From positions 145,988,565-146,052,564 of the forward strand of contig OZ038478.1 of NCBI GenBank assembly GCA_964036315.1: a stretch of DNA of 64,000 nt, read 5' to 3'. The position numbers and the translations under genes are program-made. The notes under the pieces were generated by a model. That model saw only the letters and a program-made list of their open reading frames with translations, ran no database searches and had not been told where the DNA came from. Below are positions 13,901 through 26,500 of this stretch, piece by piece. Origin of the DNA: Acanthosepion esculentum (Eukaryota; Mollusca; Cephalopoda; Sepiida; Sepiidae). How positions within the stretch are numbered: position 1 is the stretch's first letter; each line of letters begins with the position of its first letter.

Positions 13901-15050
13901 AGAGTTCACTTGGCTATTGGCTACTCCCTTAGACTGCATTGATAACCATATTTGTTGCATTAAGAATGGGACAAAACTAAGAGAAAAAAATTAAGAGCCC
14001 AACACATGAGTCTTTCCATTTTGTTTACCGCTCTTATTGCTTTTATTCTTATTATTATAGATTTCACGTGGCTATTGGCTACTCCCTTAGACTGCAATGA
14101 TAACCATCTTTGTTGCATGAAGAAAGGGACAAAACTAAGAGACAAAAATTAAGAGCCCAACACATGAGTCTTTCCATTTTGTTTACCGCTCTTATTGCTT
14201 TTATTCTTATTATTATAGATTTCACGTGGCTATTGGCTACTCCCTTAGACTGCATTGATAACCATCTTTGTTGCATGAAGAAAGGGACAAAACTAAGAGA
14301 CAAAATTTAAGAGCCCAACACATGAGTCTTTCCATTTTGTTTACCGCTCTTATTGCTTTTATTCTTATTATTATAGAGTTCACTTGGCTATTGGCTACTC
14401 CCTTAGACTGCATTGATAACCATCTTTGTTGCATGAAGAAAGGGACAAAACTAAGAGACAAAAATTAAGAGCCCAACACATGAGTCTTTCCATTTTGTTT
14501 ACCGCTCTTATTGCTTTTATTCTTATTATTATAGATTTCACGTGGCTATTGGCTACTCCCTTAGACTGCATTGATAACCATCTTTGTTGCATTAAGAAAG
14601 GGACAAAACTAAGAGAAAAATATTAAGAGCCCAACACATGAGTCTTTCCATTTGGTTTACCGCTCTTATTGTATTTATTCTTATTATTATAGAGTTCACT
14701 TGGCTATTGGCTACTCCCTTAGACTGCATTGATAACCATCATTGTTGCATTAAGAAAGGGACAAAACTAAGAGAAAAAAATTAAGAGCCCAACACATGAG
14801 TCTTTCCATTTTGTTTACCGCTCTTATTGCTTTTATTTTTATTATTATAGAGTTCACTTGGCTATTGGCTACTCCCTTAGACTGCATTGATAACCATCTT
14901 TGTTGAACAAAGAAAGGGACAAAACTAAGAGAAAAATATTAAGAGCCCAACACATGAGTCTTTCCATTTTGTTTACCGCTCTTATTGCCTTTATTCTTAT
15001 TATTATAGATTTCACGTGGCTATTGGCTACTCCCTTAGACTGCATTGATA
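9895..15050. repeat. 17-monomer HOR, two tandem copies (lag 2685 bp)
   Basis: About 9895-12365 matches 12580-15050. The 2.47 kb of match inside a 2685-bp unit makes this close to a full tandem duplication. Shared marks include TAGACGTCATT (9985, 12670), GCACAAAG (10167, 12852), CCAACGCATG (10684, 13369), GAGACTTTCC (11165, 13850), GCAATGATAACC (near 11409, 14094) and TGGTTTACC with TTGTATTT (11968, 14653). The lag is 17 monomers minus one, matching one 157-bp A6 monomer per unit. Confidence 0.88.
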
Positions 15051-16374
15051 ACCATCTTTGTTGCATTAAGAAAGAAACAAAACTAAGCGAAAAAAATTAA
15101 GTGCCCAACACATGAGTCTTTCCATTTTGTTTACCGCTCTTATTGCTTTTATTCTTATTATTATAGAGTTCATTTGGCTATTGGCTACTCCCTTAGACTG
15201 CATTGATAACCATCTTTGTTGCATTAAGAAAGGGACAAAACTAAGAGAAAAAAAATAAGGGCCCAACACATGAGTCTTTCCATTTTGTTTACCGCTCTTA
15301 TTGCTTTTATTCTTATTATTATAGAGTTCACTTGGCTATTGGCTACTCCCTTAGACTGCATTGATAACCATCTTTGTTGCATTAAGAAAGGGACAAAAGT
15401 AAGAGAAAAAATTAAGAGCCCAACACATGAGTCTTTCCATTTTGTTTACCGCTCTTATTGCTTTTATTCTTATTATTATAGAGTTCACTTGGCTATTGGC
15501 TACTCCCTTAGACTGCATTGATAACCATCTTTGTTGCACAAAGAAAGGGACAAAACTAAGAGAAAAAAATTAAGAGCCCAAAACATGAGTCTTTCCATTT
15601 TGTTTACCGCTCTTATTGTTTTTATTCTTATTATTATAGAGTTCACTTGGCTATTGGCTACACTCTTAGACTGCATTGATAACCATCTTTGTTGCATTAA
15701 GAAAGGGACAAAACTAAGAGAAAAAAATTAAGAGCCCAACACATGAGTCTTTCCATTTGGTTTACCGCTCTTATTGTTTTTATTCTTATTATTATAGAGT
15801 TCACTTGGCTATTGGCTACTCCCTTAGACTGCATTGATAACCATCTTTGTTGCATTAAGAAAGGGACAAAACTAAGAGAAAAAAATCAAGAGACCAACAC
15901 ATGAGTCTTACCATTTTGTTTACCACTCTTATTGCTTTTATTCTTATTATTATAGAGTTCACTTTGCTATTGGCTACTCCCTTAGACTGCATTGATAACC
16001 ATCTTTGTTGAACAAAGAAAGGGACAAAACTAAGAAAAAAATATTAAGAGCCCAACACATGAGTCTTTCCATTTTGTTTACCGCTCTTATTGCTTTTATT
16101 GTTATTATTATAGAGTTCACTTGGCTATTGGCTACTCCCTTAGACTGCATTGATAACCATCTTTGTTGCATTAAGAAAGGGACAAAACTAAGAGAAAAAA
16201 ATTAAGAGCCCAACACATGAGTCTTTCCATTTTGTTTACCGCTCTTATTGCTTTTATTCTTATTATTATAGAGTTCACTTTGCTATTGGCTACTCCCTTA
16301 GACTGCATTGATAACCATCTTTGTTGAACAGAGAAAGGGACAAAACTAAGAGAAAAATATTAAGAGCCCAACAC

Positions 16375-16533
16375 ATGAGTCTTTCCATTTTTGTTTACCG
16401 CTCTTATTGCTTTTATTCTTATCATTATAGAGTTCACTTGGCTATTGGCTACTCCCTTAGACTGCATTGATAACCATCTTTGTTGCATTAAGAAAGGGAC
16501 AAAACTAAGAGAAAAGAATTAAGAGCCCAACAC
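16375..16533. repeat. 159-bp monomer with one-T insertion
   Basis: CCATTTTTG replaces CCATTTTG, giving 159 bp. The exact homologue lies at 18902-19060 (lag 2527), so the insertion predates that duplication. This is the only insertion-type length class I noticed in the window. Confidence 0.85.
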
Positions 16534-16691
16534 ATGAGTCTTTCCATTTTGTTTACCGCTCTTATTGCGTTTATTCTTATTATTATAGAGTTCACTTGGC
16601 TATTGGCTACTCCCTTAGATTGCATTGATAACCATCTTTGTTGAACAAAGAAAGGGACAAAACTAAGAGAAAAATATTAAGGGCCCAACAC

Positions 16692-16848
16692 ATGAGTCTT
16701 TCCATTTTGTTTACCGCTCTTATTGTTTTATTCTTATTATTATAGAGTTCACGTGGCTATTGGCTACTCCCTTAGACTGCATTGATAACCATCATTGTTG
16801 CATTAAGAAAGGGACAAAACTAAGAGAAAAAAATTAAGAGCCCAACAC
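16692..16848. repeat. 157-bp monomer with deletion in the T-rich segment
   Basis: ATTGTTTTATTC replaces ATTGCTTTTATTC, a one-base loss outside the usual A-tract site. The homologue is at 19219-19375. It also carries GAGTTCACGTGG, which separates the two substitutions that normally travel together as GATTTCACGTGG. Confidence 0.85.
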
Positions 16849-19319
16849 ATGAGTCTTTCCATTTTGTTTACCGCTCTTATTGCTTTTATTTTTATTATTA
16901 TAGAGTTCACTTGGCTATTGGCTACTCCCTTAGACTGCATTGATAACCATCTTTGTTGAACAAAGAAAGGGACAAAACTAAGAGAAAAATATTAAGAGCC
17001 CAACACATGAGTCTTTCCATTTTGTTTACCGCTCTTATTGCTTTTATTCTTATTATTATAGATTTCACGTGGCTATTGGCTACTCCCTTAGACTGCATTG
17101 ATAACCATCTTTGTTGCATTAAGAAAGGGACAAAACTAAGAGAAAAATATTAAGAGCCCAACACATGAGTCTTTCCATTTGGTTTACCGCTCTTATTGTA
17201 TTTATTCTTATTATTATAGAGTTCACTTGGCTATTGGCTACTCCCTTAGACTGCATTGATAACCATCATTGTTGCATTAAGAAAGGGACAAAACTAAGAG
17301 AAAAAAATTAAGAGCCCAACACATGAGTCTTTCCATTTTGTTTACCGCTCTTATTGCTTTTATTTTTATTATTATAGAGTTCACTTGGCTATTGGCTACT
17401 CCCTTAGACTGCATTGATAACCATCTTTGTTGAACAAAGAAAGGGACAAAACTAAGAGAAAAATATTAAGAGCCCAACACATGAGTCTTTCCATTTTGTT
17501 TACCGCTCTTATTGCCTTTGTTCTTATTATTATAGATTTCACGTGGCTATTGGCTACTCCCTTAGACTGCATTGATAACCATCTTTGTTGCATTAAGAAA
17601 GAAACAAAACTAAGAGAAAAAAATTAAGTGCCCAACACATGAGTCTTTCCATTTTGTTTACCGCTCTTATTGCTTTTATTCTTATTATTATAGAGTTCAT
17701 TTGGCTATTGGCTACTCCCTTAGACTGCATTGATAACCATCTTTGTTGCATTAAGAAAGGGACAAAACTAAGAGAAAAAAAATAAGGGCCCAACACATGA
17801 GTCTTTCCATTTTGTTTACCGCTCTTATTGCTTTTATTCTTATTATTATAGAGTTCACTTGGCTATTGGCTACTCCCTTAGACTGCATTGATAACCATCT
17901 TTGTTGCATTAAGAAAGGGACAAAAGTAAGAGAAAAAATTAAGAGCCCAACACATGAGTCTTTCCATTTTGTTTACCGCTCTTATTGCTTTTATTCTTAT
18001 TATTATAGAGTTCACTTGGCTATTGGCTACTCCCTTAGACTGCATTGATAACCATCTTTGTTGCACAAAGAAAGGGACAAAACTAAGAGAAAAAAATTAA
18101 GAGCCCAAAACATGAGTCTTTCCATTTTGTTTACCGCTCTTATTGTTTTTATTCTTATTATTATAGAGTTCACTTGGCTATTGGCTACACTCTTAGACTG
18201 CATTGATAACCATCTTTGTTGCATTAAGAAAGGGACAAAACTAAGAGAAAAAAATTAAGAGCCCAACACATGAGTCTTTCCATTTGGTTTACCGCTCTTA
18301 TTGTTTTTATTCTTATTATTATAGAGTTCACTTGGCTATTGGCTACTCCCTTAGACTGCATTGATAACCATCTTTGTTGCATTAAGAAAGGGACAAAACT
18401 AAGAGAAAAAAATCAAGAGACCAACACATGAGTCTTACCATTTTGTTTACCACTCTTATTGCTTTTATTCTTATTATTATAGAGTTCACTTTGCTATTGG
18501 CTACTCCCTTAGACTGCATTGATAACCATCTTTGTTGAACAAAGAAAGGGACAAAACTAAGAAAAAAATATTAAGAGCCCAACACATGAGTCTTTCCATT
18601 TTGTTTACCGCTCTTATTGCTTTTATTGTTATTATTATAGAGTTCACTTGGCTATTGGCTACTCCCTTAGACTGCATTGATAACCATCTTTGTTGCATTA
18701 AGAAAGGGACAAAACTAAGAGAAAAAAATTAAGAGCCCAACACATGAGTCTTTCCATTTTGTTTACCGCTCTTATTGCTTTTATTCTTATTATTATAGAG
18801 TTCACTTTGCTATTGGCTACTCCCTTAGACTGCATTGATAACCATCTTTGTTGAACAGAGAAAGGGACAAAACTAAGAGAAAAATATTAAGAGCCCAACA
18901 CATGAGTCTTTCCATTTTTGTTTACCGCTCTTATTGCTTTTATTCTTATCATTATAGAGTTCACTTGGCTATTGGCTACTCCCTTAGACTGCATTGATAA
19001 CCATCTTTGTTGCATTAAGAAAGGGACAAAACTAAGAGAAAAGAATTAAGAGCCCAACACATGAGTCTTTCCATTTTGTTTACCGCTCTTATTGCGTTTA
19101 TTCTTATTATTATAGAGTTCACTTGGCTATTGGCTACTCCCTTAGATTGCATTGATAACCATCTTTGTTGAACAAAGAAAGGGACAAAACTAAGAGAAAA
19201 ATATTAAGGGCCCAACACATGAGTCTTTCCATTTTGTTTACCGCTCTTATTGTTTTATTCTTATTATTATAGAGTTCACGTGGCTATTGGCTACTCCCTT
19301 AGACTGCATTGATAACCAT

Positions 19320-20760
19320 CTTTGTTGCATTAAGAAAGGGACAAAACTAAGAGAAAAAAATTAAGAGCCCAACACATGAGTCTTTCCATTTTGTTTACCG
19401 CTCTTATTGCTTTTATTCTTATTATTATAGAGTTCACTTGGCTATTGGCTACTCCCTTAGACTGCATTGATAACCATCTTTGTTGCATTAAGAAAGGCAC
19501 AAAACTAAGAGAAAAAAATTAAGAGCCCAACACATGAGTCTTTCCATTTTGTTTACCGCTCTTATTGCTTTTATTCTTATTATTATAGAGTTCACTTGGC
19601 TATTGGCTACTCCCTTAGACTGCATTGATAACCATCTTTGTTGCATTAAGAAAGGCACAAAACTAAGAGAAAAAAATTAAGAGCCCAACACATGAGTCTT
19701 TCCATTTTGTTTACCGCTCTTATTGCTTTTATTCTTATTATTATAGAGTTCACTTGGCTATTGGCTACTCCCTTAGACTGCAATGATAACCATCTTTGTT
19801 GCATTAAGAAAGGGACAAAACTAAGAGAAAAAAATTAAGAGCCCAACACATGATACTTTCCATTTTGTTTACCGCTCTTATTGCTTTTATTCTTATTATT
19901 ATAGAGTTCACTTGGCTATTGGCTACTCCCTTAGACTGCATTGATAACCATCTTTGTTGCATTAAGAAAGGGACAAAACTAAGAGAAAAAAATTAAGAGC
20001 CCAACACATGAGTCTTTCCAATTTGTTTACCGCTCTTATTGCTTTTAATCTTATTATTATAGAGTTCACTTGGCTATTGGCTACTCCCTTAGACTGCATT
20101 GATAACCATCTTTGTTGCATTAAGAAAGGGACAAAACTAAGAGAAAAAAATTAAGAGCCCAACTCATGAGTCTTTCCATTTTGTAAACCGCTCTTATTGC
20201 TTTTATTCTTATTATTATAAAGTTCACTTGGCTATTGGCTACTCCCATAGACTGCATTGATACCCATCTTTGTTGCATTAAGAAAGGGACAAAACTAAGA
20301 GAAAAAAATTAAGAGCCCAACACATGAGTCTTTCCATTTTGTTTACCGCTCTTATTGCTTTTATTCTTATTATTATAGAGTTCACTTGGCTATTGGCTAC
20401 TCCCTTAGACTGCATTGATAACAATCTTTGTTGCATTAAGAAAAGGACAAAACTAAGAGAAAAAAATTAAGAGCACAACGCATGAGTCTTTCCATTTTGT
20501 TTACCGCTCTTATTGCTTTTATTCTTATTATTATAGAGTTCACTTGGCTATTGGCTACTCCCTTAGACTGCATTGATAACCATATTTGTTGCACTAAGAA
20601 AGGGACAAAACTAAGAGAAAAAAATTAAGACCCCAACACATGAGTCTTTCCATTTTGTTTACCGCTCTTATTGCTATTATTCTTATTATTATAGAGTTCA
20701 CTTGGCTATTGGCTACTCCCTTAGACTGCATTGATAACCATCTTTGTTGCATTAAGAAAG
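19320..20760. repeat. Diverged monomer island with little HOR order
   Basis: About nine monomers carry scattered private changes: AAAGGCACAAAAC in two adjacent monomers (19497, 19655), GCAATGATAACC (19781), CATGATACTTTCC, CCAATTTG, TTTTAATCTT, AACTCATGAG, TGTAAACCGC, TATAAAGTTC, CCCATAGAC, GATACCCATC, AAAAGGAC, AGCACAACG, GACCCCAAC and GCTATTATTC. Most keep the CATTAAG plus A7 form, close to the presumed ancestral type. Apart from the adjacent AAAGGCAC pair I found no longer-period repeat. It separates the GAACAAAG-marked left domain from the rest. Confidence 0.8.
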
Positions 20761-22135
20761 GGACAAAACTAAGAGAAAAATATTAAGAGCCCAACACATG
20801 AGTCTTTCAATTTTGTTTACCGCTCTTATTGCTTTTATTCTTATTATTATAGAGTTCACTTGGCTATTGGCTACTCCCTTAGACTGCATTGATAACCATC
20901 TTTGTTGCATGAAGAAAGGGACAAAACTAAGAGACAAAAATTAAGAGCCCAACACATGAGTCTTTCCATTTTGTTTACCGCTCTTATTGCTTTTATTCTT
21001 ATTATTATAGAGTTCACTTGGCTATTGGCTACTCCCTTAGACTGCATTGATAACCATCTTTGTTGCATGAAGAAAGGGACAAAACTAAGAGACAAAAATT
21101 AAGAGCCCAACACATGAGTCTTTCCATTTTGTTTACCGCTCTTATTGCTTTTATTCTTATTATTATAGAGTTCACTTGGCTATTGGCTACTCCCTTAGAC
21201 TGCATTGATAACCATCTTTGTTGCATGAAGAAAGGGACAAAACTAAGAGACAAAAATTAAGAGCCCAACACATGAGTCTTTCAATTTTGTTTACCGCTCT
21301 TATTGCTTTTATTCTTATTATTATAGAGTTCACTTGGCTATTGGCTACTCCCTTAGACTGCATTGATAACCATCTTTGTTGCATTAAGAAAGGGACAAAA
21401 CTAAGAGAAAAAAATTAAGAGCCCAACGCATGAGTCTTTCCATTTTGTTTACCGCTCTTATTGCTTTTATTCTTATTATTATAGAGTTCACTTGGCTATT
21501 GGCTACTCCCTTAGACTGCATTGATAACCATATTTGTTGCATTAAGAATGGGACAAAACTAAGAGAAAAAAATTAAGAGCCCAACACATGAGTCTTTCCA
21601 TTTTGTTTACCGCTCTTATTGCTTTTATTCTCATTATTATAGAGTTCACTTGGCTATTGGCTACTCCCTTAGACTGCATTGATAACCATCTTTGTTGCAT
21701 GAAGAAAGGGACAAAACTAAGAGACAAAAATTAAGAGCCCAACACATGAGTCTTTCCATTTTGTTTACCGCTCTTATTGCTTTTATTCTTATTATTATAG
21801 AGTTCACTTGGCTATTGGCTACTCCCTTAGACTGCATTGATAACCATCTTTGTTGCATTAAGAAAGGGACAAAAGTAAGAGAAAAAATTAAGAGCCCAAC
21901 ACATGAGTCTTTCCATTTTGTTTACCGCTCTTATTGCTTTTATTCTTATTATTATAGAGTTCACTTGGCTATTGGCTACTCCCTTAGACTGCATTGATAA
22001 CCATATTTGTTGCATTAAGAATGGGACAAAACTAAGAGAAAAAAATTAAGAGCCCAACACGTGAGTCTTTCCATTTTGTTTACCGCTCTTATTGCTTTTA
22101 TTCTTATTATTATAGATTTCACGTGGCTATTGGCT
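20760..22135. repeat. Segment homologous to 10.4-11.4 kb (lag 10740 bp)
   Basis: After a GAAAAATATT monomer at 20775 and three near-identical CATGAAG/GACAAAAATT monomers, 21150-22135 matches 10410-11395 at a constant lag of 10740 bp. Shared marks are TTTCAATTTTG, CCAACGCATG, CATATTTG with AAGAATGGG, and the A6 monomer. The ACAAAAGTAAGAG change at 21870 is private here relative to that copy but is also found near 15397 and 17924. This is a long-range copy of left-domain material beyond the diverged island. Confidence 0.8.
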
Positions 22136-23583
22136 ACTCCCTTAGACTGCATTGATAACCATCTTTGTTGCATGAAGAAAGGGACAAAACTAAGAGACAA
22201 AAATTAAGAGCCCAACACATGAGTCTTTCCATTTTGTTTACCACTCTTATTGCTTTTATTCTTATTATTATAGAGTTCACTTGGCTATTGGCTACTCCCT
22301 TAGACTGCATTGATAACCATCTTTGTTGCATTAAGAAAGGGACAAAACTAAGAGAAAAAATTAAGAGCCCAACACATGAGTCTTTCCATTTTGTTTACCG
22401 CTCTTATTGCTTTTATTCTTATTATTATAGAGTTCACTTGGCTATTGGCTACTCCCTTAGACTGCATTGATAACCATCTTTGTTGCATTAAGAAAGGGAC
22501 AAAACTAAGAGACAAAAATTAAGAGCCCAACACATGAGTCTTTCCATTTTGTTTACCGCTCTTATTGCTTTTATTCTTATTATTATAGAGTTCACTTGGC
22601 TATTGGCTACTCCCTTAGACTGCATTGATAACCATCTTTGTTGCATGAAGAAAGGGACAAAACTAAGAGACAAAAATTAAGAGCCCAACACATGAGTCTT
22701 TCCATTTTGTTTACCGCTCATATTGCTTTTATTCTTATTATTATAGAGTTCACTTGGCTATTGGCTACTCCCTTAGACTGCATTGATAACCATCTTTGTT
22801 GCATTAAGAAAGGGACAAAACTAAGAGAAAAAATTAAGAGCCCAACACATGAGTCTTTCCATTTTGTTTACCGCTCTTATTGCTTTTATTCTTATTATTA
22901 TAGAGTTCACTTGGCTATTGGCTACTCCCTTAGACTGCATTGATAACCATATTTGTTGCATTAAGAATGGGACAAAACTAAGAGAAAAAAATTAAGAGCC
23001 CAACACATGAGTCTTTCCATTTTGTTTACCGCTCTTATTGCTTTTATTCTTATTATTATAGATTTCACGTGGCTATTGGCTACTCCCTTAGACAGCATTG
23101 ATAACCATCTTTGTTGCATGAAGAAAGGGACAAAACTAAGAGACAAAAATTAAGAGCCCAACACATGAGTCTTTCCATTTTGTTTACCACTCTTATTGCT
23201 TTTATTCTTATTATTATAGAGTTCACTTGGCTATTGGCTACTCCCTTAGACTGCATTGATAACCATCTTTGTTGCATTAAGAAAGGGACAAAACTAAGAG
23301 AAAAAATTAAGAGCCCAACACAGGAGTCTTTCCATTTTGTTTACCGCTCTTATTGCTTTTATTCTTATTATTATAGAGTTCACTTGGCTATTGGCTACTC
23401 CCTTAGACTGCATTGATAACCATCTTTGTTGCATTAAGAAAGGGACAAAACTAAGAGACAAAAATTAAGAGCCCAACACATGAGTCTTTCCATTTTGTTT
23501 ACCGCTCTTATTGCTTTTATTCTTATTATTATAGAGTTCACTTGGCTATTGGCTACTCCCTTAGACTGCATTGATAACCATCT
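21692..23583. repeat. Trimeric HOR, four units of 473 bp
   Basis: Units start at 21692, 22165, 22638 and 23111. Each is 158 + 158 + 157 bp, with the 157-bp A6 monomer in the same place. Bases 63 to about 690 resemble 22015-22640 (lag 21952), so part of this trimer also occurs at the start of the window. Units differ by marks such as ACCACTC (22243, 23189), ACCGCTCATATTG (22717), CACGTGAGTC (22059), GACAGCATT (23092) and CACAGGAGTC (23321). Confidence 0.85.
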
Positions 23584-26500
23584 TTGTTGCATGAAGAAAG
23601 GGACAAAACTAAGAGACAAAAATTAAGAGCCCAACACATGAGTCTTTCCATTTTGTTTACCGCTCTTATTGCTTTTATTCTTATTATTATAGATTTCACG
23701 TGGCTATTGGCTACTCCCTTAGACTGCATTGATAACCATCTTTGTTGCATGAAGAAAGGGACAAAACTAAGAGACAAAAATTAAGAGCCCAACACATGAG
23801 TCTTTCCATTTTGTTTACCGCTCTTATTGCTTTTATTCTTATTATTATAGATTTCACGTGGCTATTGGCTACTCCCTTAGACTGCATTGATAACCATCTT
23901 TGTTGCATGAAGAAAGGGACAAAACTAAGAGACAAAAATTAAGAGCCCAACACATGAGTCTTTCCATTTTGTTTACCGCTCTTATTGCTTTTATTCTTAT
24001 TATTATAGATTTCACGTGGCTATTGGCTACTCCCTTAGACTGCATTGATAACCATCTTTGTTGCATGAAGAAAGGGACAAAACTAAGAGACAAAAATTAA
24101 GAGCCCAACACATGAGTCTTTCCATTTTGTTTACCGCTCTTATTGCTTTTATTCTTATTATTATAGAGTTCACTTGGCTATTGGCTACTCCCTTAGACTG
24201 CATTGATAACCATCTTTGTTGCATGAAGAAAGGGACAAAACTAAGAGAAAAAAATTAAGAGCCCAACACAGGAGTCTTTCCATTTTGTTTACCGCTCTTA
24301 TTGCTTTTATTCTTATTATTATAGATTTCACGTGGCTATTGGCTTCTCCCTTAGACTGCATTGATAACCATCTTTGTTGCATGAAGAAAGGGACAAAACT
24401 AAGAGACAAAAATTAAGAGCCCAACACATGAGTCTTTCCATTTTGTTTACCGCTCTTATTGCTTTTATTCTTATTATTATAGAGTTCACTTGGCTATTGG
24501 CTACTCCCTTAGACTGCATTGATAACCATATTTGTTGCATTAAGAATGGGACAAAACTAAGAGAAAAAAATTAAGAGCCCAACACATGAGTCTTTCCATT
24601 TTGTTTACCGCTCTTATTGCTTTTATTCTTATTATTATAGAGTTCACTTGGCTATTGGCTACTCCCTTAGACTGCATTGACAACCATCTTTGTTGCATGA
24701 AGAAAGGGACAAAACTAAGAGAAAAAAATTAAGAGCCCAACACATGAGTCTTTCCATTTTGTTTACCGCTCTTATTGCTTTTATTCTTATTATTATAGAT
24801 TTCACGTGGCTATTGGCTACTCCCTTAGACTGCATTGATAACCATCTTTGTTGCATGAAGAAAGGGACAAAACTAAGAGACAAAAATTAAGAGCCCAACA
24901 CATGAGTCTTTCCATTTTGTTTACCACTCTTATTGCTTTTATTCTTATTATTATAGAGTTCACTTGGCTATTGGCTACTCCCTTAGACTGCATTGATAAC
25001 CATCTTTGTTGCATTAAGAAAGGGACAAAACTAAGAGAAAAAATTAAGAGCCCAACACATGAGTCTTTCCATTTTGTTTACCGCTCTTATTGCTTTTATT
25101 CTTATTATTATAGAGTTCACTTGGCTATTGGCTACTCCCTTAGACTGCATTGATAACCATCTTTGTTGCATTAAGAAAGGGACAAAACTAAGAGACAAAA
25201 ATTGAGAGCCCAACACATGAGTCTTTCCATTTTGTTTACCGCTCTTATTGCTTTTATTCTTATTATTATAGAGTTCACTTGGCTATTGGCTACTCCCTTA
25301 GACTGCATTGATAACCATCTTTGTTGCATGAAGAAAGGGACAAAACTAAGAGACAAAAATTAAGAGCCCAACACATGAGTCTTTCCATTTTGTTTACCGC
25401 TCTTATTGCTTTTATTCTTATTATTATAGATTTCACGTGGCTATTGGCTACTCCCTTAGACTGCATTGATAACCATCTTTGTTGCATGAAGAAAGGGACA
25501 AAACTAAGAGACAAAAATTAAGAGCCCAACACATGAGTCTTTCCATTTTGTTTACCGCTCTTATTGCTTTTATTCTTATTATTATAGATTTCACGTGGCT
25601 ATTGGCTACTCCCTTAGACTGCATTGATAACCATCTTTGTTGCATGAAGAAAGGGACAAAACTAAGAGACAAAAATTAAGAGCCCAACACATGAGTCTTT
25701 CCATTTTGTTTACCGCTCTTATTGCTTTTATTCTTATTATTATAGAGTTCACTTGGCTATTGGCTACTCCCTTAGACTGCATTGATAACCGTCTTTGTTG
25801 CATGAAGAAAGGGACAAAACTAAGAGACAAAAATTAAGAGCCCAACACATGAGTCTTTCCATTTTGTTTACCGCTCTTATTGCTTTTATTCTTATTATTA
25901 TAGATTTCACGTGGCTATTGGCTTCTCCCTTAGACTGCATTGACAACCATCTTTGTTGCATGAAGAAAGGGACAAAACTAAGAGACAAAAATTAAGAGCC
26001 CAACACATGAGTCTTTCCATTTTGTTTACCACGCTTATTGCTTTTATTCTTATTATTATAGAGTTCACTTGGCTATTGGCTACTCCCTTAGACTGCATTG
26101 ATAACTATCTTTGTTGCATTAAGAAAGGGACAAAACTAAGAGAAAAAATTAAGAGCCCAACACATGAGTCTTTCCATTTTGTTTACCGCTCTTATTGCTT
26201 TTATTCTTATTATTATAGAGTTCACTTGGCTATTGGCTACTCCCTTAGACTGCATTGATAACCATCTTTGTTGCATGAAGAAAGGGACAAAACTAAGAGA
26301 CAAAAATTAAGAGCCCAACACATGAGTCTTTCCATTTTGTTTACCACTCTTATTGCTTTTATTCTTATTATTATAGAGTTCACTTGGCTATTGGCTACTC
26401 CCTTAGACTGCATTGATAACCATCTTTGTTGCATTAAGAAACGGACAAAACTAAGAGAAAAAATTAAGAGCCCAACACATGAGTCTTTCCATTTTGTTTA

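Larger units (their letters stand above)
14470..19319. repeat. 16-monomer HOR, two tandem copies (lag 2527 bp)
   Basis: About 14470-16792 matches 16997-19319. Shared private changes are dense: AAAGAAACAAAAC, AAATAAGGGCCC, ACAAAAGTAAGAG, GCCCAAAACATG, CTACACTCTTAG, ATCAAGAGACC, GTCTTACC, CTTTGCTATT, AACAGAG, a one-T insertion, ATTGCGTTT and a one-T deletion. The match stops at 16793/19320, where CATCATTG faces CATCTTTG. The many private changes kept in both copies mean the ancestral unit had diverged before a recent duplication copied it whole. Confidence 0.92.
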
